Source: Acidovorax temperans
Lineage (GTDB): Bacteria; Pseudomonadota; Gammaproteobacteria; Burkholderiales; Burkholderiaceae_C
Length of the DNA: 64,000 nt
Assembly: GCF_006716905.1 (NCBI RefSeq)
Contig: NZ_VFPV01000003.1
Coordinates: forward strand, 310,001 to 374,000
Reading direction: 5' to 3'
Part shown: piece by piece, positions 50,834-59,364 of the stretch
How positions within the stretch are numbered: position 1 is the stretch's first letter
Layout: every line of letters begins with the position of its first letter
The notes under the pieces: generated by a model
The model's database searches: none
What the model saw: only the letters and a program-made list of their open reading frames with translations
What the model was told of the DNA's origin: nothing
Made by a program: the position numbers and the translations under genes

Positions 50834-51769
50834 TCAGCCAGCAGCCTTCTTCAGCACGTATCCGATGCGCGGAAAGTGCACATGCACGGTGCCTGCGCGC
50901 GGGTCGGTACGGCGCAGGGTGTAGCGGGTGCGGGTGGCGGCCAGCAGCTCGCCTTCGGTCACTTCAGTGCCGAAGCTCTCGGCAGCAATTTGCACCTGGC
51001 TGCCCAGTGCAATGCCGTGCTCGTCCTGAAAAATATCGTCCAGCAGCGGCATGGGTTCGGCCCCTGCCGCCACGGTGATCGCGTCGGTAGCGCTGAATTT
51101 TTCGATGCGCCCCTGGCCCAGTGCCTCGATGCGGTCCATCCACTCCAGCACGGCGGGGGTGGCGTCAAAGATGCTGTCCATCAACGGCACCACGCGGCGG
51201 GTGAACCACAGCGGGTGGTAGGCGGCAAAGTCGGCCACGCAAGGCTCGGTGCCGAAGAGGAAGTCGTGCTCCTCCACCATGTGCGCAATGCGCCGCAGGT
51301 ACGAGCGGTAGGCGGCCGTAGCGTCTTGCGGGCGCTGGCGCACCATGCCTGCGCTCATGGCCTTGCGGTCTTCTGCAAACGCCTGGGCGGCAGCGGGCGG
51401 CAGGCTGGCAAACAGTATCTCAGCGCCTTTGGGCTGCAGGTTGTAGGCCATGGAGGCCCAGAACAGCGTGCTGTCGGCCCACTGCGCAAACACGCGCGAC
51501 ACACCCTTGAGGTGCGGCGGGTACAGCACCGGTTCAGGCTGGATGTGCTCCAGCACGTCGCAGATCAGTGCGGTGTCGCAATAAATATCCGCCCCCACCT
51601 GCAGCACGGGGGTTTTGCGGTAGCCGCCCGTCAGGGCCACCAGATCAGGTTTGGGGCTGATGCTGGGGATGATGACGGACTTCCACGCCAACTGTTTGAA
51701 CCCCAGCACTGAGCGGATTTTTTGCGCAAAGGGCGATGAGGGGTAGTGGTGAAGAATCAGGGCAGACAT
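50834..51769 (-). CDS. Glutathione S-transferase-family protein
   Basis: A 311-residue protein with an N-terminal thioredoxin-like GST domain (LILHHYPSSPFAQKIRSVLGFK..., then KTPVLQVGADIYCDTALICDVLE) and a helical C-terminal domain, plus about 100 further residues. AGGAG precedes ATG 51769. It would conjugate or reduce electrophiles with glutathione. The long C-terminus is unusual compared with classical 200-residue GSTs and may be an extra small domain. Confidence 0.83.
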   Translation of the reverse strand: MSALILHHYPSSPFAQKIRSVLGFKQLAWKSVIIPSISPKPDLVALTGGYRKTPVLQVGADIYCDTALICDVLEHIQPEPVLYPPHLKGVSRVFAQWADSTLFWASMAYNLQPKGAEILFASLPPAAAQAFAEDRKAMSAGMVRQRPQDATAAYRSYLRRIAHMVEEHDFLFGTEPCVADFAAYHPLWFTRRVVPLMDSIFDATPAVLEWMDRIEALGQGRIEKFSATDAITVAAGAEPMPLLDDIFQDEHGIALGSQVQIAAESFGTEVTEGELLAATRTRYTLRRTDPRAGTVHVHFPRIGYVLKKAAG

Positions 51770-51859
51770 GGCGAAATCTCCTGTACAGCGTTTTCAACCA
51801 AAAGCACTTGCGTGTGCACTGCGGCGTAACAAGCTGGGGCACACGCGCGGCGCGCCCGT

Positions 51860-52324
51860 TCAGCCCTGCACCACGGGTGGGGTCCACAGCATTTCGATGT
51901 GGGGGATGTCATCTTCGAGGTATTCGTCCGACACCGCCACAAACCCAAAGCTGCCGTAAAAGCGCTGCAGGTGCGCCTGCGCACTGATGCGCACCGCCCT
52001 GCCCGGCCACACCTGCTGGCAGCGGGTCAGCCCTTCGGCCACCAGCAGACGGCCGGTGCCGTTGCCACGCGCTTCCTTGGCGGTGACCACGCGGCCAATG
52101 GAGGGCTCGGGGTAGTTCACGCCCGGGTCCACCACGCGCAGGCAGGCCTGTAGCACGCCCGCCTCGTCGTAGCCCAGCAGGTGATAGGACTGCTTATCAG
52201 CGCCATCCGGGTCCTGGTACGGCCCCTGCTCCAGGATGAACACCTTGTAGCGCAGGGCCAGCGCATCGTGCAGCGCATGCACGCCCAGGTCGTCGAAGCG
52301 GGCCCAGACCCAACGCAGCGCCAT
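51860..52324 (-). CDS. GNAT acetyltransferase, ElaA-like
   Basis: A 154-residue acetyltransferase. ALRYKVFILEQGPYQDPDGADKQSYHLLG is typical of the ElaA branch, and the acetyl-CoA loop is GRVVTAKEARGNGTGRLLV. The start overlaps the stop of the upstream reductase gene by one base, indicating coupling. Substrate unknown. Confidence 0.87.
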   Translation of the reverse strand: MALRWVWARFDDLGVHALHDALALRYKVFILEQGPYQDPDGADKQSYHLLGYDEAGVLQACLRVVDPGVNYPEPSIGRVVTAKEARGNGTGRLLVAEGLTRCQQVWPGRAVRISAQAHLQRFYGSFGFVAVSDEYLEDDIPHIEMLWTPPVVQG

Positions 52325-53340
52325 CAGACCAGCTTCACCAGTTGCTTGCCAAAGTTCTTGCCCTTGAGCAGGCCCAAGAACGCCTCTGGTGCGGCAGCGA
52401 TGCCCTGGGCAATGGTTTCGCGCGGACGCAGCTTGCCGGTGCCGACCAGGGTGCCCAGCTCCTTGAGCGCATCGGGCCAGACTTCCATGTGTTCGCTCAC
52501 GATGAAGCCCTCGACCTTCATGCGGTTAATCAGCATGAGCGCAGGGTTGGCCATGGGCAAGGGTGCGCCGTCGTAGCCAGCGATCATGCCGCACAGGGCG
52601 ATGCGGCTGAAGGCGTTCATGCGCAGCATCACGGCGTCCATGATCCAGCCGCCCACGTTCTCAAAGTAGCCGTCGATGCCGTTGGGGCAGGCTTCCTTGA
52701 GTGCCTTGGCCATGGCTTTCACATCGCCATGCACCTTGTAGTCAATGCAGGCGTCAAAACCCAGCTCTTCAGTGGCGTACTTGCACTTGTCCGCACCACC
52801 GGCAATGCCCACCACGCGGCAGCCACGGGCTTTGGCCAGGGCAGCAAACGCGCTGCCCACCGCGCCGGTCGCAGCGCTCACCACCACGGTGTCACCTTCT
52901 TTGGGGGCAATGATCTTGACCAGGCCATACCAGGCCGTCACGCCCGGCATGCCGACGGCGCCCAGGTAGTGCGACAGCGGCACATGGGTTGTATCGACCT
53001 TGCGCAGCGCACCAGGGGCATTGGCATCCACCACGCTGTACTCCTGCCAGCCGCCCATGCCCACCACCTTGTCGCCCACGGCGTACTTGGCGTTGCGGCT
53101 TTCCACCACCTCGCCCACCGTGCCGCCAATCATCACTTCGCCCAGAGGCTGCGATGCGGCGTAGCTCTTGCTCTCGTTCATGCGGCCGCGCATGTAGGGG
53201 TCCAGACTCAGGTAATGGTGGCGCACCAGCACCTGGCCGTCGGCCAGCGCAGGGGTCTCTGCCGACACCAGCTTGAAGTTGCTGGCCACGGCTTCGCCCT
53301 GGGGGCGGTTGTCGAGGAGGATCTGCTGATTGATGGGCAT
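52324..53340 (-). CDS. NADP-dependent oxidoreductase, CurA/leukotriene B4 dehydrogenase family
   Basis: A 338-residue medium-chain reductase without zinc ligands. Substrate-domain SLDPYMRGRM and nucleotide-binding motif VSAATGAVGSAFAALAKARG (about 153-172) are characteristic. These enzymes reduce alpha,beta-unsaturated carbonyls. AAGGAT precedes ATG 53340 and the gene is coupled to the ElaA-like gene downstream. CurA (curcumin reductase) is the nearest named relative. Confidence 0.88.
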   Translation of the reverse strand: MPINQQILLDNRPQGEAVASNFKLVSAETPALADGQVLVRHHYLSLDPYMRGRMNESKSYAASQPLGEVMIGGTVGEVVESRNAKYAVGDKVVGMGGWQEYSVVDANAPGALRKVDTTHVPLSHYLGAVGMPGVTAWYGLVKIIAPKEGDTVVVSAATGAVGSAFAALAKARGCRVVGIAGGADKCKYATEELGFDACIDYKVHGDVKAMAKALKEACPNGIDGYFENVGGWIMDAVMLRMNAFSRIALCGMIAGYDGAPLPMANPALMLINRMKVEGFIVSEHMEVWPDALKELGTLVGTGKLRPRETIAQGIAAAPEAFLGLLKGKNFGKQLVKLV

Positions 53341-53356
53341 GGAAAATCCTTTTGCT

Positions 53357-53405
53357 ATGGTTTCAATAGCTGCCAGCGCTTTATCTGCAAGCGCCAGAGG
53401 CCAAA
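53357..53405. repeat. Dispersed palindromic intergenic repeat, copy 2
   Basis: Contains AATAGCTGCCAGCGCTTTAT and CAAGCGCCAGAGGCC, related to copies near 49780 and 58040. It lies upstream of the CurA-like gene and downstream of the thioesterase gene. Confidence 0.55.
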
Positions 53406-53438
53406 AGTACTTGAAGTGCTGATTTGTACTACGTCGCT

Positions 53439-53870
53439 TCAGTCCGTCGAGACAGACTTGAGCTGGTTGATGTTGCGCCCGTCTACCGGCAGGCGCTTGA
53501 CGTACTTGAACGTGCCAGTGGCATGGCTGCAGATGCGCCCTGCCGCGTCATACACCGAGCCTTCGGTGAAAGCCAGCGTGGCCGTGCGGTGAATCAACCG
53601 CCCCTTGGCCACCAGCGGGCCCTTGGCGGGCTGCATGAAGCTGGTCTTCATCTCGATGGTGACCACGCCCATGTCCGGCGTTTCGCTGCGCGCGGCCGTG
53701 GCCATGGCCACGTCCAGCAGGGTCATCGACGCACCGCCGTGCGTCACGTCAAAGGAATTGAAATGCTCGGGCTTGGCCTCGTAGTGCAACTCTGACTCAC
53801 CACCTTCCATGCGGTGCAGGGTGAAGCCCAGGTGGGTGACAAAGGGGATTTCAACGCCAAAACTTTTCAA
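53439..53870 (-). CDS. PaaI-family hotdog thioesterase
   Basis: A 143-residue hotdog-fold protein with the signature VTHGGASMTLLDVAMATAA (about residues 42-60). TTG 53870 is the start, preceded by GAGGA. It probably hydrolyses acyl-CoA thioesters, in keeping with the fatty-acid genes nearby. The exact chain preference is unknown. Confidence 0.84.
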   Translation of the reverse strand: MKSFGVEIPFVTHLGFTLHRMEGGESELHYEAKPEHFNSFDVTHGGASMTLLDVAMATAARSETPDMGVVTIEMKTSFMQPAKGPLVAKGRLIHRTATLAFTEGSVYDAAGRICSHATGTFKYVKRLPVDGRNINQLKSVSTD

Positions 53871-54009
53871 AACAATTCCTCGGTAGGCAAACTAAGAGAC
53901 GCGCGCGAGGCAGGCCAGGGACCGTCCCGCCGCGCTGGTGAGCTCCCCTTCCCGGCAAAGCCGAGAGAGGGGGACACCGGCAAGGCCGCGCAGGCAGTTG
54001 TACTCTAGT

Positions 54010-54807
54010 TCAACCGCCAGTCACCACGCTCACGCCCCCATCGACCGCCAGCCACTGGCCGGTGATGTGCTTGCCCGCATCCGACGCATACAGCACGCAC
54101 AGACCCTTCAGGTCTTCATCGTCGCCCAGGCGGCCCAACGGTGCGCCCGCCTTGAGTTTTTCCTCGCCCAGGGCCTTGAGCGTGCCCACCGTCATCTTGC
54201 TGGGGAAGAAGCCAGGGCAGATGGCGTTCACACGAATGTTGTACTTGCCCCATTCGGCCGCCAGCGCGCGGGTGAAATTGATCACCGCGCCCTTGGACGT
54301 GTTGTAGGCGATGGTGTTCATGCCGCTGGGGTTGCCACCCAGGCCAGCGATGGACGCCACGTTGATGATGCTGCCCTGCTTGCGGGCGATCATGCTGTGC
54401 TTGGCGATGTGCTGGCTCAGGATGAAATAGCCACGCACGTTCAGGTTCATCACCTTGTCCCAGGCGTCCACAGGGTGGTCTTCGGCGGGCGAGCCCCAGG
54501 CGGCGCCTGCGTTGTTGACGAGGATGTCCACATGGCCACCCAGGCGGCGAATGGCTTCGTCGGCCAGGCTGCGGATGTCGGCCTCGTTGGCGCAGTCAGC
54601 GGCAATCCATTGCGCATCAATGCCAGCGGCTTTCAGCTCGGCAACGGCCTCTTCCAGGTCAGACGCCTTGCGCGAGCTGAGCAGCACCTTGGCACCGGCT
54701 TCGCCCAGCGCGTGGGCCAGTTGCAGGCCCAGGCCGCGCGAGCCGCCGGTGACCAGGGCGGTCTTGCCCTTGAGGTCGAAGAGTTGCTGAATGGTGCGAT
54801 GGGTCAT
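54010..54807 (-). CDS. Short-chain dehydrogenase/reductase, FabG-like
   Basis: A 265-residue SDR. TGGSRGLG (about 20-27), NNAG (about 98-101), Ser in NVASIAG and catalytic YNTSK are present; the end GQWLAVDGGVSVVTGG is typical of FabG-like reductases. AAGGAG precedes ATG 54807. It follows the acyl-CoA dehydrogenase gene on the same strand and may act on 3-hydroxyacyl substrates. Confidence 0.88.
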   Translation of the reverse strand: MTHRTIQQLFDLKGKTALVTGGSRGLGLQLAHALGEAGAKVLLSSRKASDLEEAVAELKAAGIDAQWIAADCANEADIRSLADEAIRRLGGHVDILVNNAGAAWGSPAEDHPVDAWDKVMNLNVRGYFILSQHIAKHSMIARKQGSIINVASIAGLGGNPSGMNTIAYNTSKGAVINFTRALAAEWGKYNIRVNAICPGFFPSKMTVGTLKALGEEKLKAGAPLGRLGDDEDLKGLCVLYASDAGKHITGQWLAVDGGVSVVTGG

Positions 54808-54989
54808 GGTGTGTCTCCTTGTGTTTGCAATCGGGGTTGGGCGCCGCTAACGGTTCACGGCCTGGCGCCGCACCGCTGTGGCAGCGGCCTTTGCGGTGTG
54901 TGCCGCACATTGTGGTGATGCAGGCGGCACAACCGTGTCGCCTGCGCGATCCTGCGCGCGGGGGCTTCCCGCGCACGGTGCTGGGCGCC

Positions 54990-56894
54990 TCAGAACGCGT
55001 CTTCCGGCATCTGTGCGCAGGTGGCGTCGCGGGTGCTGACCACCTGCAGCCAGGCACCAATCTTGGGCAACTCGTAATGGAAGAAAAACTGCATGGCACC
55101 CATGCGGCCCACGCTGGCCGGTTGTGCCACGGCAGCGTCTTTGGCCAACGTTGCCAAGGCCAGGTCCAGCCACACCCATGCCAGCACCGTGTGGCCGAAT
55201 GCCTGCATGTAGGGCACGGCATTTGCCAATGCATCACCGGGCTCGCCCGTGGCCCACGCAGCCTTGGTGGCGGCACCCACCTGCTGCAAAGCGCCAGCCA
55301 GTGCGTTGGCATGTGCGGCCAGGCGCGGCACCTGCAGTGCGCGCTGCACGGTGCCGTTGATGCGGCCCGCCAGCAAGGCCAGGCCCTTGCCACCTTCCAT
55401 CAGCACCTTGCGGCCCAGCAGGTCCATGGCCTGGATGCCATGCGTGCCTTCGTGGATCATGTTCAGGCGGTTGTCACGCCAGTACTGCTCTACCGGGAAA
55501 TCGCGCGTGTAGCCGTAGCCACCGTGAATCTGGATGGCCAGGCTGTTGGCCTCCAGGCACCACTCGCTGGGCCAGCTCTTGGCGATGGGGGTGAGCACCT
55601 CCAGCAGCAGGCGGGCTTCGTCGGCGGCCTCGGGCGTGCCCGTGTGCTGCTCGTCCACCAGCAAAGCGCAATACAGGTTCAACGCCAGGGCACCCTCGCC
55701 GTAGGCCTTTTGCGCCAGCAGCATGCGCTTGATGTCTGCGTGCTCAATCAAGCGCACTTGGGGGGCGCTGGCGTCCTTGCCGCCCTTGCCCGCAGCGCTG
55801 GCGCTGCTTGACTGGATGGGGCGGCCCTGAGGGCGGTTCTTGGCGTAATCCAGGCTGGCGTAGTAGCCCGCCAGGCCCAGCATCGTGGCAGCCATGCCAA
55901 TGCCAATGCGCGCCTCGTTCATCATGTGGAACATGCACTTGAGGCCATCGCCCGGCTTACCAACCAGGTAGCCAATGGCGCCGCTGCCGGCGCCGTCCAG
56001 GCCTGCGCCCGCAGCGCCGCGCACGGGGTACTTGCCTTCGCCAAAGTTCAGCAACGTGTTGGTGGTGCCGCGCCAGCCCAGCTTGTGGTTCAGGCCCGCC
56101 AGCGCCACGTCGTTGCGCTCGCCGGTCAGATGGCCTTCGGTGTCCACCAGCTTCTTGGGCACGATAAACAGCGAGATGCCTTTGACGCCCGGAATCAGTT
56201 TGCCGTCTGGCCCTGGAATCTTGGCCAGCACCAGGTGCACGATGTTTTCCGTCAGCTCATGGTCGCCCGAGCTGATCCACATCTTGTTGCCCTTGAGGCG
56301 GTAGCGCGGGCCCAGCGGATCGGCTTCAAAGCCCTCACCATCCGGCACGGCGCGCGTGGCCACATCCGACAAGGAAGAGCCCGCCTGCGGCTCTGACAGG
56401 CACATGGTGCCTGACCAGCGGCCATTGAATTCATTGAGCGCGAACACCTGCTTTTGCAGATCGGTGCCATGCACCATCAGCAGGTTGGCGTTGCCCGAGG
56501 TGAGCAGGTTGGACCCGATGCTGATCGACGCCGCCGCAAAGAAGCTGTTGGCCGCAGCCTCGACCGTGTAGGGCAGTTGCATGCCGCCAATGTCGTAGTC
56601 CTGCGCGGCGCTCAGCAGGCCGGATTCCGCATAGGCGCGACGTGCTTCATAAGTGGCCTGCGGCAGCACCACGCGCAGCGTGCCATCGGGCTCGGTTTCG
56701 GTGCGAGGCTCTTCCAGATCGACCAGCCGGTTGAACGGCGCGTACTTCTCGCGGGCGATGCGTTCGGAGGTGTCGAGCACGGCATCGAAGGTCTCACGCG
56801 AATGGTCGGAAAAGCGCGAACGCTGCTGCAGCGTCTCGGCCTCAAGCCATTGGTAGAGCAGGAAATCCAGGGTGTGGCGCAGGGAGGAGGTCAT
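54990..56894 (-). CDS. Acyl-CoA dehydrogenase (long form with extra C-terminal domain)
   Basis: A 634-residue flavoenzyme of the large acyl-CoA dehydrogenase branch. Landmarks: CLSEPQAGSSLSDVATRA (FAD/substrate loop), GNKMWISSGDHELTENIVHLVLAK, and the catalytic-region helices with QIHGGYGYTRDFPVEQYWRD. After about residue 480 an added domain (ALQVPRLAAHANALAGALQQV...) is typical of the AcdA-like long forms. It introduces the 2,3-double bond in beta-oxidation. ATG 56894 (MTSSLRHTLDF) was preferred over an upstream start for homology. Confidence 0.9.
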   Translation of the reverse strand: MTSSLRHTLDFLLYQWLEAETLQQRSRFSDHSRETFDAVLDTSERIAREKYAPFNRLVDLEEPRTETEPDGTLRVVLPQATYEARRAYAESGLLSAAQDYDIGGMQLPYTVEAAANSFFAAASISIGSNLLTSGNANLLMVHGTDLQKQVFALNEFNGRWSGTMCLSEPQAGSSLSDVATRAVPDGEGFEADPLGPRYRLKGNKMWISSGDHELTENIVHLVLAKIPGPDGKLIPGVKGISLFIVPKKLVDTEGHLTGERNDVALAGLNHKLGWRGTTNTLLNFGEGKYPVRGAAGAGLDGAGSGAIGYLVGKPGDGLKCMFHMMNEARIGIGMAATMLGLAGYYASLDYAKNRPQGRPIQSSSASAAGKGGKDASAPQVRLIEHADIKRMLLAQKAYGEGALALNLYCALLVDEQHTGTPEAADEARLLLEVLTPIAKSWPSEWCLEANSLAIQIHGGYGYTRDFPVEQYWRDNRLNMIHEGTHGIQAMDLLGRKVLMEGGKGLALLAGRINGTVQRALQVPRLAAHANALAGALQQVGAATKAAWATGEPGDALANAVPYMQAFGHTVLAWVWLDLALATLAKDAAVAQPASVGRMGAMQFFFHYELPKIGAWLQVVSTRDATCAQMPEDAF

Positions 56895-57108
56895 GCAGAA
56901 ATTATGGGGAATGCAGCCCCGCAATCCCTGTCTTGTGCGCGACGGGCATGGGCCTGCGATGGCACGCTAAACCCCCTCGCTCTAGTGCGACACCCGCGCG
57001 CGAAGGTGCTTTTGTTGGGGCGGCACTTTAAAATGCGCAACTTCTCGAAAGAACCGTCATGGCCATAGCCATGAAAGGCTTTCATTCTTGCAGCCAAATG
57101 TGGTGAAG

Positions 57109-58020
57109 ATGACTAAGCCTTTCATATCTCTGTGCCCCGAGATCACTCGGGCCGACGCGTTCAATCTCATGGACTGGCTGGAGGACGAGCACGTCACCCG
57201 CTACCTGAGCGATTCCCGCCACGTTTCCCGCTTCATTGAGCAAGTCGTCGGCCGGGTGCAACTCCCCATCCTCACCCATCTGTTCAACCAGGGCGGCCGC
57301 TTCTTCATGGCGTATGACCGTGATGATGTGCCGGTGGGGTTTGTGCGCCTGGTCAAAATGGGTAGAGATTGTGAGATGGTGCTGGTCATCGGCAACCGCG
57401 AGAACTGGGGCCGCAAGCTGGGCGCCAGTGCGATTCGCGAAGGCATGAAGCTGGCCTTCTTCGACATGCGGGCAGAAAAGCTCATCGCCAAGATCCATGC
57501 CGACAACGCACGCTCGCGCAAGGCCTTTGAGCGCTGCGGCTTTCTGCTCGAAACCCAGACCCCTGCCCTGCACTCCCTGGCCATGACGTCGGAGCGCTAC
57601 CTGCGCCTGCTGCGCGAAAACCCCGCAGAACACGTCACCCACATCCACATCACCGAAATTGACAAGGCGCGGCTCAGAAACATGCTCGCCTTCGAAGAAC
57701 CCTCGGGCATTTTCGAGCTGGAGCACGAAATCGAGCGTGCCATCGTGGTGGACCCGCTGGCCGTAGCGAGCGATGTGGTGACCATGAACTCCAAGGCCGT
57801 GGTGCAACTGGACGACGAGGCCATGGAAGTGGCACTGGTCTACCCCGAAGACGCAGACGACAGCGCAGGCAAACTCTCGGTCTTCGCAGACATGGGCACC
57901 GCCATCCTGGGCTACAAGGAAGGCGACACTTTTGCGTGGCGCTTGCGGAACCGCACCCGCCACATCCGGATTGAAAAAGTGCTGTACCAGCCCGAGGCGG
58001 CTGGCGACTTCCACCTGTAA
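57109..58020 (+). CDS. Bifunctional GNAT acetyltransferase / Rnk (nucleoside diphosphate kinase regulator) fusion
   Basis: A 303-residue two-domain protein. Residues about 1-165 form a GNAT domain (VGFVRLVKMGRDCEMVLVIGN...GRKLGASAIREGMKLAFFDMRAEKLIAKIHADNARSRKAFERCGF). Residues about 185-303 match the Rnk/GreA-C fold (EIERAIVVDPLAVASDVVTMNSKA, ending VLYQPEAAGDFHL). Rnk binds RNA polymerase in competition with Gre factors. The start is uncertain; in-frame upstream GTG/TTG exist. The fusion is a known Comamonadaceae-type arrangement. Confidence 0.87.
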   Translation: MTKPFISLCPEITRADAFNLMDWLEDEHVTRYLSDSRHVSRFIEQVVGRVQLPILTHLFNQGGRFFMAYDRDDVPVGFVRLVKMGRDCEMVLVIGNRENWGRKLGASAIREGMKLAFFDMRAEKLIAKIHADNARSRKAFERCGFLLETQTPALHSLAMTSERYLRLLRENPAEHVTHIHITEIDKARLRNMLAFEEPSGIFELEHEIERAIVVDPLAVASDVVTMNSKAVVQLDDEAMEVALVYPEDADDSAGKLSVFADMGTAILGYKEGDTFAWRLRNRTRHIRIEKVLYQPEAAGDFHL

Positions 58021-58039
58021 TTCAAGCCTTTTCGGCACC

Positions 58040-58080
58040 CAGCGCTCATCCAGCAAGCGCCAGCAGCTATCAAAAACAAA
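58040..58080. repeat. Dispersed palindromic intergenic repeat, copy 3 (partial)
   Basis: CAGCGCTCATCCAGCAAGCG followed by CCAGCAGCTATCAA, related in inverted sense to the copies near 49780 and 53357. Located just before the convergent terminator. Confidence 0.5.
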
Positions 58081-58083
58081 GCA

Positions 58084-58121
58084 AAACGCCCCGCGTAGGC
58101 CGTTGGCTGTGCGGGGCGTTT
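58084..58121. terminator. Bidirectional terminator between GNAT-Rnk and thiolase genes
   Basis: AAACGCCCCGC (58084-58094) pairs perfectly with GCGGGGCGTTT (58111-58121). It lies between convergent genes and has T-runs on both strands, so it can end both transcripts. Confidence 0.85.
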
Positions 58122-58149
58122 GGATTGCTGACAGGGTAAGGATCAGCGC

Positions 58150-59325
58150 TTAAAACACTTCAAAAATGCCCGCAGCGCCCATACCGCCACCAATGCACAT
58201 GGTCACGCACACGCGCTTGGCACCACGGCGCTTGCCTTCAATGAGGGCGTGGCCCGTGAGGCGCTGGCCCGACACACCATAGGGGTGGCCCAGGGCGATG
58301 GCGCCGCCGTTCACGTTCAGGCGGTCGGCCGGAATGCCCAGCTTGTCGCGACAGTACAGCACCTGCACGGCAAAGGCTTCGTTCAGCTCCCACAGGTCGA
58401 TGTCCTGCACCGTAAGGCCCAGCTTCTTCAGCACCTTGGGCACGGCAAACACAGGGCCAATGCCCATTTCGTCAGGCTCGCAACCGGCCACCGCAAAGCC
58501 GAGGAAGCGGCCCAGGGGCTTGAGGCCCTTCTTGCTGGCGTACTCTTCGCTGGTGACCACGCAGGCACCGGCGCCATCAGAGAACTGGCTGGCATTGCCG
58601 GCCGAAATCAGGCCACCGGGCAGCGCCGAGCGCAGACCTTGGATCGCCTCCACCGTCGTGCCTTCGCGCGTGCCTTCATCCTTGCTCACCGTGACTTGCT
58701 TGGTGATCAGGCCCAGCGTCTTGTCGGCCACACCGGCCGTCACGGTGATGGGGGCGATTTCGGCATCGAACAGGCCAGCGGCCTGGGCTGCGCAAGCCTT
58801 TTGCTGGCTGGCGGCGCCATATTCGTCCATGGCTTCGCGGCCGATGTTGTAGCGCTTGGCCACTTGCTCGGCGGTCTGCAGCATGCTCCAGTAGATCTCG
58901 GGCTTTTGCTTGGCCAAGGCCAGGTCCTGGATCATGTGCAGGTTCATCTCTTGCTGCACGCAGGAGATGCTTTCGACGCCACCGGCCACGAACACATCGG
59001 CCTCGCCAGCGATGATGCGCTGGGCGGCCATGGCAATGGTCTGCAAGCCCGACGAGCAAAAGCGGTTGACGGTAACGCCCGATGCCGTGATGGGCAGGCC
59101 AGCCTTCAGCGCAATCTGGCGCGCGATGTTGCTGCCCGTGGCCCCCTCGGGCGTGGCGCAACCCATGATGACGTCGTCCACGTCGGCGCCGTCGATGCCT
59201 GCACGCAGCACAGCGTGCTGCACGGCGTGGCCACCCAGCGTGGCGCCGTGGGTCATGTTGAAAGAGCCCTTCCAGCTTTTGGCAAGCGGCGTGCGGGCGG
59301 TGGAAACAATCACTGCGGATGTCAT
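58150..59325 (-). CDS. fadA: Acetyl-CoA C-acyltransferase (thiolase)
   Basis: A 391-residue thiolase. The nucleophilic Cys is in [17 protein letters not shown] (about residue 90); [16 protein letters not shown] carries the active-site His and [14 protein letters not shown] the second Cys near the C-terminus. It performs the last step of beta-oxidation. AAAGGA precedes ATG 59325. It lies 39 bases after the FadB-type gene in the same operon. Confidence 0.91.
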   Translation of the reverse strand: MTSAVIVSTARTPLAKSWKGSFNMTHGATLGGHAVQHAVLRAGIDGADVDDVIMGCATPEGATGSNIARQIALKAGLPITASGVTVNRFCSSGLQTIAMAAQRIIAGEADVFVAGGVESISCVQQEMNLHMIQDLALAKQKPEIYWSMLQTAEQVAKRYNIGREAMDEYGAASQQKACAAQAAGLFDAEIAPITVTAGVADKTLGLITKQVTVSKDEGTREGTTVEAIQGLRSALPGGLISAGNASQFSDGAGACVVTSEEYASKKGLKPLGRFLGFAVAGCEPDEMGIGPVFAVPKVLKKLGLTVQDIDLWELNEAFAVQVLYCRDKLGIPADRLNVNGGAIALGHPYGVSGQRLTGHALIEGKRRGAKRVCVTMCIGGGMGAAGIFEVF

Positions 59326-59364
59326 GTGAATTCCTTTATTCGGTAATGCGGTGCAAGCGGCTGC

